Shown: in pieces, positions 24,475-34,645 of the stretch
How the letters are laid out: every line of letters begins with the position of its first letter
Position numbering within the stretch: the stretch's first letter is position 1
Origin: Pyxicephalus adspersus
Taxonomy: Eukaryota > Chordata > Amphibia > Anura > Pyxicephalidae
DNA: 64,000 nucleotides
NCBI RefSeq assembly: GCF_032062135.1
Contig: NC_092859.1
Span: 44,680,753 to 44,744,752 of the forward strand
Direction: 5' to 3'
Made by a program: the position numbers and the translations under genes
The notes under the pieces: generated by a model
The model's input: the letters and a program-made list of their open reading frames with translations, nothing else
Database searches by the model: none
Told to the model about the DNA's origin: nothing

Positions 24475-25218
24475 TTGGACTAAGTCGTCACCCCTCAAGT
24501 CCAAGTCCAGTCCTAAGTCACTGACACCAAGTCAAGTCTCAAGTCACCAAGAATTCTTCCATGTCGAGTCCCAAGTCAAGTCACTTCATTTATCCCAGTT
24601 TGTCCCCATATAGAAACAGAGCTCTGTTTCTCCTCTGACAGCTGAAGAGGGAAGGGAGGAAGGCAGTGAGGCTTCTGTCACACCACCCTCCTCCCTGCCC
24701 CCATCAGCTGTCAGAGAAGAAAGAGAAGAAGGTGGAGAAGAATACAAAGAAGGTGGTAAGAAAGGCAGTGAAGCTTCTGTAACACTGCCTTCCTCCCAGC
24801 ATTCTGTTTATTCTAAATTTACTAAGTTCGGCTTTCTCCCCTGACAGCTGATCTGAAGGGGGAGGGGAGGAAGGCAGTGAGGCTTCTGTAACACCGCCTT
24901 CCTACCGGTCCCCCTTCAGTTGTCAGAGAAGAAAACATAGAATGCAATAAAGCCGTGGATGAAGGCAATGTTGCAGAAGACTAACTGCCTTCCTCCCCAC
25001 CTTTCTTGCATTCCAAGTTTTCTCCTCTGACGGCTTTACAGGGGGGGGGGGGGGGGCAGTTGTTACAGAAGCCTAACTGCCTTCTTCCCCATCCCTTTCA
25101 GCTGTCAGCCGTGAGTCAAGTTCCAAGTCACTGGGGAAAACCCCCAAGTCAAGTTGCAAGTCGTTCATTAGGTGATCTAAGTCGGACTTGAGTCCAAGTC
25201 ACGCGACTCGAGTTCCAA
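24475..25218. mobile_element. Foldback MITE with AAGTC-rich ends, inside the L2
   Basis: The left end starts TTGGACTAAGTCGTCACC and the right end, inverted, starts TTGGAACTCGAGTCGCGTGA. Both outer 70-100 bases are built from repeated CAAGTC/GACTCGAGT words in opposite orientation. The centre carries three palindromic modules (24,627-25,110). No transposase is encoded. L2 sequence continues on each side, which fixes the insertion. The family looks like one seen in frog and fish genomes whose superfamily I cannot name. A clean target duplication was not identified. Confidence 0.7.
24627..25110. repeat. Three palindromic modules of about 95-105 bp
   Basis: Each module opens with tttctcctctgacagctg, passes gaggaaggcagtgaggctt and its inverse (gccttcctccc), and closes with cagctgtcagagaagaaa. 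The modules lie at about 24,627-24,725, 24,833-24,935 and 25,017-25,110. Each can fold on itself, and between the last two is a further dyad (gaatgcaa/ttgcattc). A 16-G run (25,041-25,056) occupies part of the third. Confidence 0.7.
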
Positions 25219-25852
25219 ACTCTGGCAAAGAGATGCAGATGAAGAAGAGCAGTGGGAAGAATGGATGAGTCTGGCTGCAGCGTTCATAATAGATTGTAGA
25301 GGAGGGAGTCCATTTAATGATAATACCAGAGGTTACAGTAGTCCAGACGAGGGATGATAAGAGCATGTACAAGGAGTTTGGTGGTCTCTGGGGACAGGTA
25401 GGGGTGGATTTTGGAGATGTTGCTTAGGTTAAAGTGACAGGACCTGGAAATGTTCTGAATATGGGGGGTAAATGAGAGGGCAGAATCAAAGGTAACACCA
25501 AAACAATGTGCCTGAGGGGAGGGATGAATACCAGTGTTGTTAACAGTTAGGAATATGTCAGGGGGAGATTTGGAATTTGAGGGGGTGAAAGATGATCAGT
25601 TCTGTTTTATTTATAGGTGGAGTTTCAGGAATCGGTCAGACATCCATGATGAGATGGCTGACAGGCAGCATGAGATCTTATCCAGAACTTAGGGAGACAG
25701 GTCAGGGGTGGACAGATAGATTTGAGTGTCATCGGCATACAGATGGTACTGTAAGCCAAAGGAGGATATGAGACTACCGAGAGAGGAGGTGTACAGAGAA
25801 AAGAGAACCAGTCCAAGGGCTGACCCTTGGAGAACACAAAAAGGGAGGAGAG

Positions 25853-25855
<3 letters not shown>
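25219..25855 (-). pseudogene. L2 ORF2 reverse-transcriptase fragment
   Basis: The minus-strand translation begins [14 protein letters not shown], equivalent to the conserved QGSVLGPLLFSLYT of L2 reverse transcriptase. It contains the catalytic YADDTQIYL; the codons for YADD are at 25,728-25,739. It then continues through LSAISSWMSDRFLKL, VTFDSALSF and IIPRLDYCN, the order expected for this domain. In-frame stops appear near 25,690 and 25,610, and the reading stops at the MITE insertion (25,218). The codon G-S at QGS is intact but LVLF replaces PLLF. It is a relic. Confidence 0.85.

Positions 25856-25891
<36 letters not shown>
25856..25891. repeat. (TA)n microsatellite
   Basis: About 17 TA units at the junction between the truncated 5' side of the antisense L2 and the right part of the Harbinger element. 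Confidence 0.9.
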
Positions 25892-25894
<3 letters not shown>

Positions 25895-26149
25895 CAGTTA
25901 TTGTGCAGTTATATGTTTGTCACGCATGAACAGAAACATCAACAATCACTACACGACCATACCTACAATAGATAGTGAACGATTGTCCCCCAAACAGATC
26001 TGCCAGGAAAGTAATTTGTTTCCGACATCCTTCATTTATCGGCCTTGTTGGCCTGTTGTTGTGCACTTTTCTTGCTAACAATTATCGAACGATCGGTCGT
26101 TAATCGTTTCTTTCCAACGACAGTTATCTAACATATGTACAAAGCCTAA

Positions 26150-26974
26150 GGCTTGATACATTTAAAAGGAGAGTACCAACTAACACAATCCTATTACATA
26201 TTTAAACACGCTAATGCTAATGAGTCTGATTCTGATTCAAATTAATCATTTGACTAATTTGTTCATGTTTTCAATTTAATACACAGTATTAAACATGAAA
26301 ACAATAAATCAGATATTAACATACTAAATTAATTAAAAGTCCTTAAGTTTGTAAGTATCTCTCTTTGTAAGTATGTATACATTTTTATTATTGCAAGATG
26401 TTAATTAATAATTACTGTTCTTTGTTCTTTGCATTCGGACATAAGGGCATAAACCTGATGGTAATATTGTTAGTGCACTAACATGATCTTGATATTTTTT
26501 TTCCAAAGGAAAATACAATGTACTGTAGTTTGAATGTGGTCTTTTTGGCTCTCAGTGTTGATCCTGCTGCGATAACTATTATTTGTTTTAATATAGCCCT
26601 ACCAAAGTTAAAAGGCCATATGAGCTACAATAGAACAATATGGGCCCTGTTAACCCTGCTTCCATTATAATTTAGTGCTTACAAGGATTACCTCCTTTCT
26701 CAAGGTTGACCAAAGCAAATATTATACTCATAACCCCTTGTTCAAATTCAAAATTCTGTAGATAAGACTAAAATAAAAAACATTGAAACAGTTTTTGAGT
26801 GTAAAAAATTCAAGTCTTATTTAAGATGACCTTTAAGCAGGAAGAAAAAAAAATATTCAGCATTTTTTTTAAAATGTAATAATTTTTTTAAATAATACAA
26901 CAATATAAACACATGGATTGGTTTTAGTATTGGCCTATTGTTAACCCCATTTATATCACCTAGATTAAGCAGTG
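26150..26974. other. AT-rich intergenic, nothing recognised
   Basis: No element ends or coding signal were recognised. Confidence 0.45.
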
Positions 26975-27215
26975 CATTTGCTGACAGGAAACATGCTGAC
27001 AGGAGGAGAAAGAGTAACCATAATGATGGCTCATCAATGAAATAACAGACGGTGAAATAATGATAACTCACCATTGTGTCAGCAGGAGCAGATAGGTGTA
27101 ACCATTAGGATCACACGTCAATACGCTAACAAGAAGAGACAAGAGTAGATAGTTTAAGAATTACACTTCTGTGTGTTGATAGGAGAATATAACTAGCCAG
27201 TGCGGATGGTAATAA
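26975..27215 (+). repeat. Degenerate minisatellite, unit about 50 bp
   Basis: Units starting gctgacaggaggaga, tgtcagcaggagcaga, cgctaacaagaagaga and gttgataggagaata follow one another. Each is followed by a version of gtaaccattangat and a cac/tcaat phrase. Divergence is high and the borders are approximate. Confidence 0.5.
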
Positions 27216-27687
27216 ATGTTTGGCCAAGGTGTACCACCAATCCTGCAGAAACCCATGGCATGGCTATGTTCCCTGGTAGACAGACAGAACTAAAAAAGTC
27301 TTTTGACATACCCTTAGAAGTATCTTAGAGGTTCACATTGACATGCATTATTTGGGCCTATGCATTTTGGAATGGCCCTTTAATCATAACTAAATAACTT
27401 TTTTAATTAAAAAAATGCAATCAGGCAGATCCTTTATTGCAGAAGGGACAGACAATACAATAACCTTACCTGTTTGATAGCAGTTTTTTTTTCAAAACTT
27501 GTTTTGATTGAGTGGCTCCAAGGTATTAAAAGTTCAACCTTTTTCTTACTCTTCTTTCTCCCTTTTCCCATTCCCTTACACCACAAAACTGACTCCATCT
27601 TTGTGCGAAATGGCCTTGTTGGCCTGCTTTTTTGTCACATTTGAAATGTCAAACTTTTACTAATAAATATAAATATACAACTTTTCT
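27216..27687. other. AT-rich intergenic, nothing recognised
   Basis: No recognised content. Confidence 0.4.
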
Positions 27688-27691
27688 TTAA

Positions 27692-28710
27692 CCACCTGGC
27701 TGTTAAACCCGACCTTGGTTCGGGTCTATCGATTTTGCAAAAATCGATAAACCAGAACTTTCCTCACTGTCTAAATTCCCTCACGTACCTGGTCCCCGCT
27801 GCGATGATCCAGCGTTGATCAAAAAAAAAAAATCATCTTCTCCCCGCAGCTTCTCCGGAGATGTCTTCTGCCTTCTGTCTTCATCCGGCGAGTGCAGTGA
27901 CGATCACCGGGGTTTCCCGGTGACGTCGCTGCATGCGTCGGTGCGGGCGAGAGGCGGGGCGGGAAATTCAAAATTTTTTATTGAGTTCCTTTGCATTGAA
28001 CTCAATACAAAAAAGCTGTATTCAGTCCAATACAAAGAAATCCTTTTATAATATATATATATAATTGTATTATATATATATTATATAAGCTACTGTACAG
28101 GTACATTACATTATACACTATTTTTTTTTTTTTTACTTTTTTTAAAGTTTTTTTTTTTTATGTTTTATAAAAAAATTTATTTAATAAATTTATAAAATTT
28201 TGGACATATTTCGGAGAGTTATGCGGTAATTCGGTGAATTATAAGTAATTATTGAGTAATTCGGTGAATTATAGCCTACAATCTAAAATAAATTTCCATG
28301 CAAAAACTAACACTTTTTGCATGGAAGTACAGAAGTTTGGAAAGAATTAAAATACCCGGCGTTCGCGTACGCGTCCCTCGGCGATTCCTGATGATGTCCG
28401 TGCATGCGCCCGTCGATGGGGGTCATAGCGGGAAATTCAAATATTTTGTATTGGATTCAATACAAAGTCCTGTATCCAATCCAATACAAAATAATACAAA
28501 ACCGGCCGGCATCCCTCCTGTCCCGCTGGCACCCGACGCTGGAGAGGGAGATCGACGGACGACGCTGGACGGAGGACGACGCTGGAATACGAAAACGACG
28601 CTGGATGAGCACAGGGGGACCAGGTAAGTATGGATGGGAAAAATCTCGGGGTTATCCATCCTAGCCGTTTTTTTTTGCCCGTACGAAGGTCGGGCTTAAC
28701 GGCTAGGTGG
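27692..28710. mobile_element. TTAA-target DNA element A, about 1.02 kb
   Basis: The ends are CCACCTGGCTGTTAAACCCG (27,692) and the inverse CCACCTAGCCGTTAAGCCCG (ending 28,710), each bordered by TTAA (27,688-27,691 and 28,711-28,714). TTAA duplication plus CC-initial inverted repeats points to a piggyBac- or Kolobok-type mobiliser. The element has two CpG-rich blocks (27,860-27,965 and 28,360-28,625). Each contains the phrase gcgggaaattcaaa followed by palindromic CAATACA tracts, so the interior is a direct duplication. It includes an 11-bp perfect stem (28,296-28,306 with 28,314-28,324). No transposase is encoded. The overlapping open frames at 28,298-28,751 are compositional. Confidence 0.8.
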
Positions 28711-28714
28711 TTAA

Positions 28715-29310
28715 ATAAACATATTAATAACAAACTCAATAACAACAACAACTACATATACAATTTCCTGACCTTAACCTCCACACTCTTACTCCAGTAC
28801 CGGTTCCAAGCCCTCGGAGGCACCACTTACCATCTGGGAGAGCTACCCCAACCAACACTTATGTTCCTAGCTGTACACTTATTGCAGCCCCTCGCTTTTA
28901 ACCATACAGGTTGTCCACTATTTAGGTAAACCACTGGAGATTCCACACCCAAATTCGTTCTCAATTTTACCACACACCTTTAAAGGATGCCATCCAAGGT
29001 TCCCAACCACCACAATAACTGACCTACCTTCCTCTATCTGAACTAGACTGGCTGCTTAACCCCCCTTTTAAGTACTCTATTCTTCACCCTTCTTTGTCCT
29101 TTCAGCCTATCCCTAACCTTGTACCTTTAACCTATCTTGACCCTTCTTTTTTTCTAAAACCAACTCTCCACCTCTTGCTTGCCCTAGCATCTGGTCATAA
29201 ATGCCCTGTGCTTTACCTCCTCCCCTCCTTTGCTCCAGGCCTTTCTGTCTCATCACAGGTGCGGACATCTTCTGACTTCTTCTCTACCTTTTTTCAATCT
29301 TTGAAATTCT
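28715..29310. repeat. Unclassified dispersed repeat, copy 1
   Basis: The left side is an aacaacaac/ataac-rich edge, followed by ggttccaagccctcggagg and caccacttaccatctggg. At about 29,180 comes ctagcatctggtcat. The same succession recurs at 34,320 onward (ggttgccagtcctcgaagg) and 35,300 onward (ggttgcaggacctctaagg, then ctagcccctggtcatg at 35,868). The simple edge could be an inverted retroposon tail. The 139-codon frame at 29,094-29,513 has no known domain. Confidence 0.5.
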
Positions 29311-30829
29311 TGATTGGCTGGTTCAGATATGATATAACACATTCAGCCATTTATAAAGTTGAAGCTATCTTTATTCAAGCATTATTCAGGGTTAGCTTTT
29401 TTTTCCTAAGGAATCACACAAATCCCAGTGTCCAATTCTTGTTCTATCTGAAATATACAAATCCGTACAAAATCATAATATTGCAGTTTGATTACTGGAG
29501 AGAGGGAGACTGAGAAAATGTTTCCTTTTGCCTGCAGACTGATTACATTATCTAAATATGTACTGTTACTGTTTATTGTCAAATAACAGGAATGTATATA
29601 TTCAGACTTGTGCAGTTTCAGTTATACTGCTTTAATTGCATGGTTGTGCTAGAATTGGTATACCAACCTAAATATCAATATATACGAGCAAATGTAAACA
29701 GATTTGTACCATTAACTTCATCTCAGCTTTTCTTTAGAAATGTATGGAGAACCATGAAAGTGATCAGTCAAATACCATATACAAACATAGATTAGGGCCT
29801 TGCATTTCCACTACTGTATCCCAATGGCTGTGGCATATGTTTGGACCTGGAAAATTGTAAAATAATGGCGTGCAGCCATTTTTCTCTCAAAAGTCTGTGA
29901 ATGTTTGAGTAATTCTACATAAATACTAAACTGTTGTGCTACGAGCTGTAAAATTAAGATCAACATGAAAAACAATCGGCTGGCAGGATCATAGTATGGA
30001 AAATGTCTGATTATAATATTTACTCTTCATATGAAGTATTGTTTTACTGTGGGGTTTGGAGGGATCATTATTATTCATATTTACATTTCATTTCCTGTGA
30101 CCTGAAAGCATTTATTTTTTGATCTTATAGAAGAAACAGTAATCCAGCATATGCCATATTCATAAAGCATTTACCTTGCTCTGACCAAGTTGTCAGTTTG
30201 AAGGTATGACAGTCTCACTTGAAGGCTTTCTTCTATGCACAAGAATTGAATGTCAGTCAATGTGCACACAGCATGTTACTTGACAAGCCTGCATGTAATT
30301 ACCCCATGTTGTAATGTAAAACTGACTAAAGGGAGTAGTTTGCTCACCTCAAAGCAGGGAATCAGACAGGTTATTAGGTATAGCGGACTGGGAAGCCTCC
30401 TTTCTGCCCAGGAGGTCTCTCCCATTCATTTCAGAGGCTAACATTGGATTGCTTCATAAGTTGTCAGAATCTAAACAAAACAAATTTTAACCAACAATAG
30501 AAAGATGAAAGAGAAGCCTTTGACCTAAACTTATATATAAAACCTCTTTGTGTCTATAGAGAATAGAAATGTCTGTTGTATTTGGCAAATTGAATTTCAG
30601 ATCTTTCAGTCTGAAGACATCAAAACTGATAGGTACAAATACACATATATATATGTACAATTTCATACAGTACCTAAAGCCGAACTATTGTTCAACTTTT
30701 AACATTGCACGTTTAGGCAGGTCATTTTTGCAGAAAGGGACACGGGATGTCCCTGCTGCTATAATCCTTCCTACCTGTCTGATCACTCTGGGAAACTGAA
30801 ATAAAATTTGACAGGTGAGTTTTGTAGGT
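29311..30829. other. AT-rich intergenic, nothing recognised
   Basis: No element, exon or RNA gene was recognised. A short alternating acacatatatatatgtac palindrome is at about 30,643. Confidence 0.45.
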
Positions 30830-31063
30830 TTAGTTCAGCTCTAGGGAGCAGAAACTCAAATAACCACTTACAAAGTATGCAGAAGAGTATCACAGAATGT
30901 AAAACACGACAAACCTAAAAGCAAATGGGGACCAGGCCAAGTGCCACTTCTGTCAGCTAAAAATGGGCACCTTGGGGATACAATTTGCATGGCCTCACCA
31001 AAAGTTAATTAAAGAGGGTTGGAAAACACTACCTGGTCTGATGAGGCTAAGTTTCTGCTACAA
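30830..31063 (+). pseudogene. Tc1/mariner-like transposase, 5' part
   Basis: The DNA follows the order of a widespread vertebrate Tc1-like transposase gene: gcagaaactcaaataacca, then gtgccacttctgtcagctaa (about 30,940), then tggcctcaccaaaagttaa, then ggaaaacactacctggtctg and atgag (31,021-31,045). The last corresponds to the W-SDE region that includes the first catalytic aspartate in intact genes. Stops and indels disrupt it. It is cut at about 31,063 by a hAT insertion and resumes at 32,491. Confidence 0.75.
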
Positions 31064-32490
31064 CCTACGGCCTAGGGGCCACATCTGGCCCACAAAGCTG
31101 CCAGATCTGGCCCTGTGCTCATTCCCTCTCTGCTCGCTCTGCTTATTGTCTTGCTAGGGATCTTCTATGTTTCTCTATGAGATTGTGCTACCAGGAGAGG
31201 GTATAGACATTACAATCAGCTATGGTTGCTCCCCACCCACCTTGTACTGTGAGCTAATCCCAGCAGCATGAGAGCTGTGTCTGTGTCCATGCAGCTGTCA
31301 TTAGCCCCATGTATAAACCTTCATATCTCCTTCACTGAGTGTCATAGAAATGTGGTATTTTCAGGGTACACAGGGGACACTGGGAGATGCTACTAAAGCA
31401 AATTTTAGCCTCCTAAACATAACAAGTTGCTAGATAGGGGGTCACAAGTGTAAAATCCTAATAACTAGCAGGGATATTTTAACATTAAGGGGGCTATTTC
31501 AAGACCTTGGTCCCCAAATTGAGTTTACATGTGAGTGAACCCGGGGTCCCACCTCCATGGTAATGAGCATTAGGGTACTGTCAATTCACTCTGTGATGCA
31601 GTGCCCAAAATATATACTTGTTCATTCACAATGGCAGTGAGGTTGTGGTGCGGTTGCCCCTTCCTCATGCCATGGAACCCTGCCTAGGGGGAGATGCTCA
31701 GTACCGCTAACTGCCGCCTGGAGTCAAATTTGCAGATGGAATGAGTGGCTGGTAGGGTGCCTGTTACAGATAGCTGTCCACTTACCTTCTGTGACCCTCA
31801 ATTTCTCTGGAAAAGAGGGATGGAACTGGAAATGTGGGAGCCAGTAGAAATAGCCTTTTGTCCCCCCCTTCCAAAAAATGTTATACCCATCATATCACGC
31901 TACCTTGTCACACATACCTATCCCCTTGTTCTCCATGAACCACAATTTCTCTGTAAGAAAAGTGAAATGTAACTGCAAGTGAGGGACTCTTGTGGATAAC
32001 TCCCCCTAAAATTTCATCACTACAGCGCCATCACAAGATATGAAAAGCTATACCTATCATACCATGCTAGCCAGTCACACATAGCTGACCTCTTACCTTC
32101 TGTGAACGGGGAGATGTAGGGACCTGAAGATGTAGTATTAAGAAGATATCCCCTTTGCTATTTGTCACATGAATTGCAATTCTCTAGAAGTATCTATTGC
32201 AGAGGTTTTGGGGTACAAAGAAGGTTAGCAGCCCCCTATTACTGACAGGACATATTGTATGATGTGGTTTCTGCTCTGTGGTAAAAGGATGGTGAGGGGG
32301 GAGCAATATATGACCGGTCAGCACTGTATGAAAGCTCTAGTTTTGTATCTGTTATTAATAAAATGTTGCTTTAATCCTTTTTTTGGTGCATGTAGGTTTT
32401 AAACATGCATCTTTATTGTTTGTTTGCAATGGGGCCAGCGAGTTTTATCTCAACAGCGGCCCCCAGATGAAAAAAGGTTGGGCACCACTG
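31064..32490. mobile_element. hAT element inserted in the Tc1 relic
   Basis: The right end is ggttgggcaccactg (32,476-32,490), a standard inverted hAT terminus. The left end reads ctacggcc, aggggccacatctggccca, like hAT starts of the kind tcaaactacggcccgcgggc, with the first dozen bases lost or worn. Flanks tgctacaa (31,056-31,063) and tgctacca (32,491-32,498) match at 7 of 8, as expected of the 8-bp hAT duplication. Removing the segment rejoins the Tc1 text. No transposase frame is visible. The interior carries a tandem array of about 155 bp per unit. Confidence 0.75.
31755..32130 (+). repeat. Degenerate tandem repeat, unit about 155 bp, within the hAT
   Basis: Units begin near 31,755 (ttacagatagctgtccactt), 31,905 (gtcacacatacctatcccct) and 32,071 (gtcacacatagctgacctct). 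Each continues with ccttctgtga or its like, a caatttctctg phrase in the first two, and catatcacgctac-type endings. The third unit is partial. Confidence 0.65.
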
Positions 32491-33010
32491 TGCTACCACA
32501 TTTAGATCGTAGTGTCAGAATTTGGCATTATTAACATGAAAGCATGGATTCATCATACCTCGTATCAAAACTTTAAGCTGATGAAGGTGGGGTAATGGTG
32601 TGGAGGATTTTTGTGACATCTGGGCCCCTTATCATCAACAGAGCAACCTTTAAATGCTACAGCCTACCTAATGTTGTTACCATCCCTTTATGACTGCAGT
32701 ATAACCATCTTCTGATGGCTATTTCCAACAAAATAAAGTGGCAATTTACATAGCTCAAATTATCTGAACTGGTTTCCTAAACATGCCAGTGAGTTTACTT
32801 TACCTCAACAGTCACCAATATGGCACCCTCAGGATGTGGTGGAGATTTGCAAAATGGATGTGCAGCCAACAAATCTGCAGCAACTGTGTGATGATATCAT
32901 GTCAACATAGACCAATATCCCTGAGGAATGTTTCCTGCTGAATCTATGCAACAAAGAATTATAGCAGTTCTGCAGGCAAAAAGGGTTCCAGCAAAGTGAA
33001 CCTGTGGCTA
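32491..33010 (+). pseudogene. Tc1/mariner-like transposase, 3' part
   Basis: The segment resumes the gene interrupted at 31,063: catgaaagcatggattcatc (about 32,536), ccccttatcatcaac, ttctgatggctatttccaac (about 32,710), catagctcaaattatctgaa and tcaccaatatgg. The translatable stretch WHPQDVVEICKMDVQPTNLQ (32,821-32,880) continues as QLCDDIMS and then PEECF. In intact relatives this is the conserved LWDVVE...MDVQPTNLQQLRDAI region at the C-terminal end of the DDE domain. There are several frameshifts, and the PDLNPIEHLW segment is partly deleted. It ends near a worn inverted-repeat-like aaagtgaacctgtgg. Confidence 0.8.
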
Positions 33011-34270
33011 TATGAATTTTATAACAGCTTTTACAACTTTTATTATAATCTGCATAATTAGCATTTTGATGATCATTTCTGCAATGTGATCTCAGTTGTG
33101 AGCATTTTACCTTGCCAAATGTCTGATATAACATGCAGATGTCATATTACGTCCCCTCCTTTGAAATGTGTGGATATTTAATTGTTACATCTCATTATTG
33201 GTTCTAATCTAGAATAGTTAAAGGGTCCAAGTGGACTTCCGTATCGGTTTAAACTGGGAGCGTCTCCAATTCACCTTTCTCCAGACTGTTTGTGTGGACA
33301 CACAGCCCCATCTGTCTTTTTAAATGCAAGGCTGCCCATTAAATGCCTAATTTAGTCACAATGCAATTAGCTACATTCTCTGCCTCCTCGTTTCCTATTT
33401 TTTAAGGAATAATGAGATATTTTGCCAATTCAGGTCACAGGAATAGAAGAAAAAGTGATTTATGATTTGAAATGCTGTTTATGCAAAAATATTACTGCAT
33501 TTCATGCTGCAGTCTGACTGAACTCCAAACTATTTTTTATCAAAATATGAAGAATAGAAAACTATATTTGTATATTCATGTAAGACCAAAGGATTTAAAA
33601 AGGTATGTTGTGAGGTTCATAGAGGATTTAAAAAAGGTGATTCAAAGGACAGTATCCAGGTTGCTAACAGGACAAACAAATGACATAAAACTCAAATATG
33701 TATGCAAATATTAAAATATTGGGAAAGCCTTTTTGCCACCGATTCAAAAAATAGAAAAAAGCCTTTTACTCACTATGGGTAAATTTTCAATTAACTAAGG
33801 TGAGAGGAGAGAACTGATGACCTGAGAGAAGTGATGCCACAGGAGACTCCAAAATTTGGATCTTTTTTTATGCTGCATGTGGATCAAGTCAAAAAATGGT
33901 ACCAATGGCAAAGTTTGAAGCTCTAATTCCTACATATTCCACTTAGTGTGATATGACATATAGGGGTCTATTTATAAATCAGGGAATTCAACATTCATTG
34001 AAAATTACTCTGGTGGAGAATCAATTTCTGCCATTAAGCATAGACCTGGAAGATTCCACACCAGGGAACGTGAGCAGGGAATGGGAAGATGGGGACAATA
34101 TGACAAAATATGTTGTTGACTAAAGTACAAGGTTAAACTATCTAAATTCTGAGGTCAATTAAACCCCCAAATCCACTACCACTTACTTTAACAACACATC
34201 ACTGCAGTATAACTGTATGAGACCCGCAGACCTATTGAGTACCACTAATACCCCCAATTCCCCATTTAAC
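33011..34270. other. Intergenic, with a conserved-element-like patch and a MITE-like patch
   Basis: 33,240-33,420 is non-repetitive, with homeodomain-like words (taatttag, gcaattagc) and no transposon vocabulary, so it is a weak candidate conserved noncoding element. 33,968-34,080 (tttataaatcaggga, then gaaaattactctggtgga) reads like a frog MITE half, but no partner end was fixed. Nothing else was recognised. Confidence 0.25.
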
Positions 34271-34641
34271 ACAGAACACCCTTCTTTGGTTAATTTTCCT
34301 GTTATAAAATATTGTTATTTTTCTTATTAATAACAACAACATTATAACAACCTAAATACATTATAATAACAATCCTAAATAACAAGGCCGAAAACAGTTT
34401 CCTAACTCTTTTTGGTTGCCAGTCCTCGAAGGTCCCCACTACTACTTGGGATCTGCGCCAACCTGACACCCAGCTTGAGATTGATGTCACACCTACTGCA
34501 ATGGCAAACCAACCCCCACCCCCTTCCCAACCCCAAATCTCCCCTCCACACCCCATCCTTGATGACCATTCTCCCACCCACCACAATTTCCCCAATTATA
34601 CAACCACACCAACTTCAGGGGAATGGCCAGATTACTGTTTA
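34271..34641. repeat. Unclassified dispersed repeat, copy 2 (truncated)
   Basis: It has an ataacaacaacattataac edge, then ggttgccagtcctcgaagg, then tccccactactacttggg. This matches copy 1 at 28.7 kb and copy 3 at 35.3 kb. It is C-rich toward its right side and stops at the left TTAA of element B. Confidence 0.5.
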
Positions 34642-34645
34642 TTAA

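Larger units (their letters stand above)
23945..25855 (-). mobile_element. L2 LINE, antisense, 5'-truncated, interrupted
   Basis: Read on the minus strand, it runs from the reverse-transcriptase domain (25,855 downward) to the L2 3' end (AAGAGCTTACAATCTA on the plus strand at 24,058-24,073, then AGCGCCAACATATTA). The body is split by a foldback element at 24,475-25,218. The C-terminal part below 24,474 gives phrases such as RSLRSSDDLQ, AAQTLWNGLP and IRLAPTFCSF, typical of the L2 ORF2 C-terminus. Multiple stops and frameshifts make it inactive. It sits in a Harbinger element, so its insertion is younger than that element. Confidence 0.85.
23418..26146 (+). mobile_element. PIF/Harbinger element with TAA duplication, split by an L2
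   Basis: The left end (23,418 to about 23,485) and the inverse of the right end (about 26,080-26,146) align over roughly 60 bases, sharing GTACA, TTAGATAA-like and ATTAACNAC phrases. The element is flanked by TAA on both sides (23,415-23,417 and 26,147-26,149), the 3-bp TWA duplication expected of PIF/Harbinger. It contains the start of a Harbinger transposase at 23,723. About 1.95 kb of its span is a later antisense L2 insertion plus a TA tract, so the Harbinger part itself is only about 780 bp. The transposase C-terminal catalytic region is missing, making this a dead, internally deleted copy. Confidence 0.75.

Noticed and set aside
25041..25056. Functional G-quadruplex (also 3,030-3,046)
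   Set aside because: A bare G-run can form such structures, but nothing else supports a role, and run length is uncertain in assemblies.
27860..28625. CpG island / promoter
   Set aside because: The GC-rich blocks coincide with transposon cores (A, also B at 34.76-34.90 kb), so the transposon explains them without a host promoter.
28298..28751. Overlapping open frames on both strands
   Set aside because: They arise from the CpG-rich core of the TTAA element, where stop codons are rare by composition.
29094..29513. 139-codon plus-strand open frame
   Set aside because: It crosses the unclassified C-rich repeat and ordinary AT-rich DNA without a domain, and is unlikely to be a gene.
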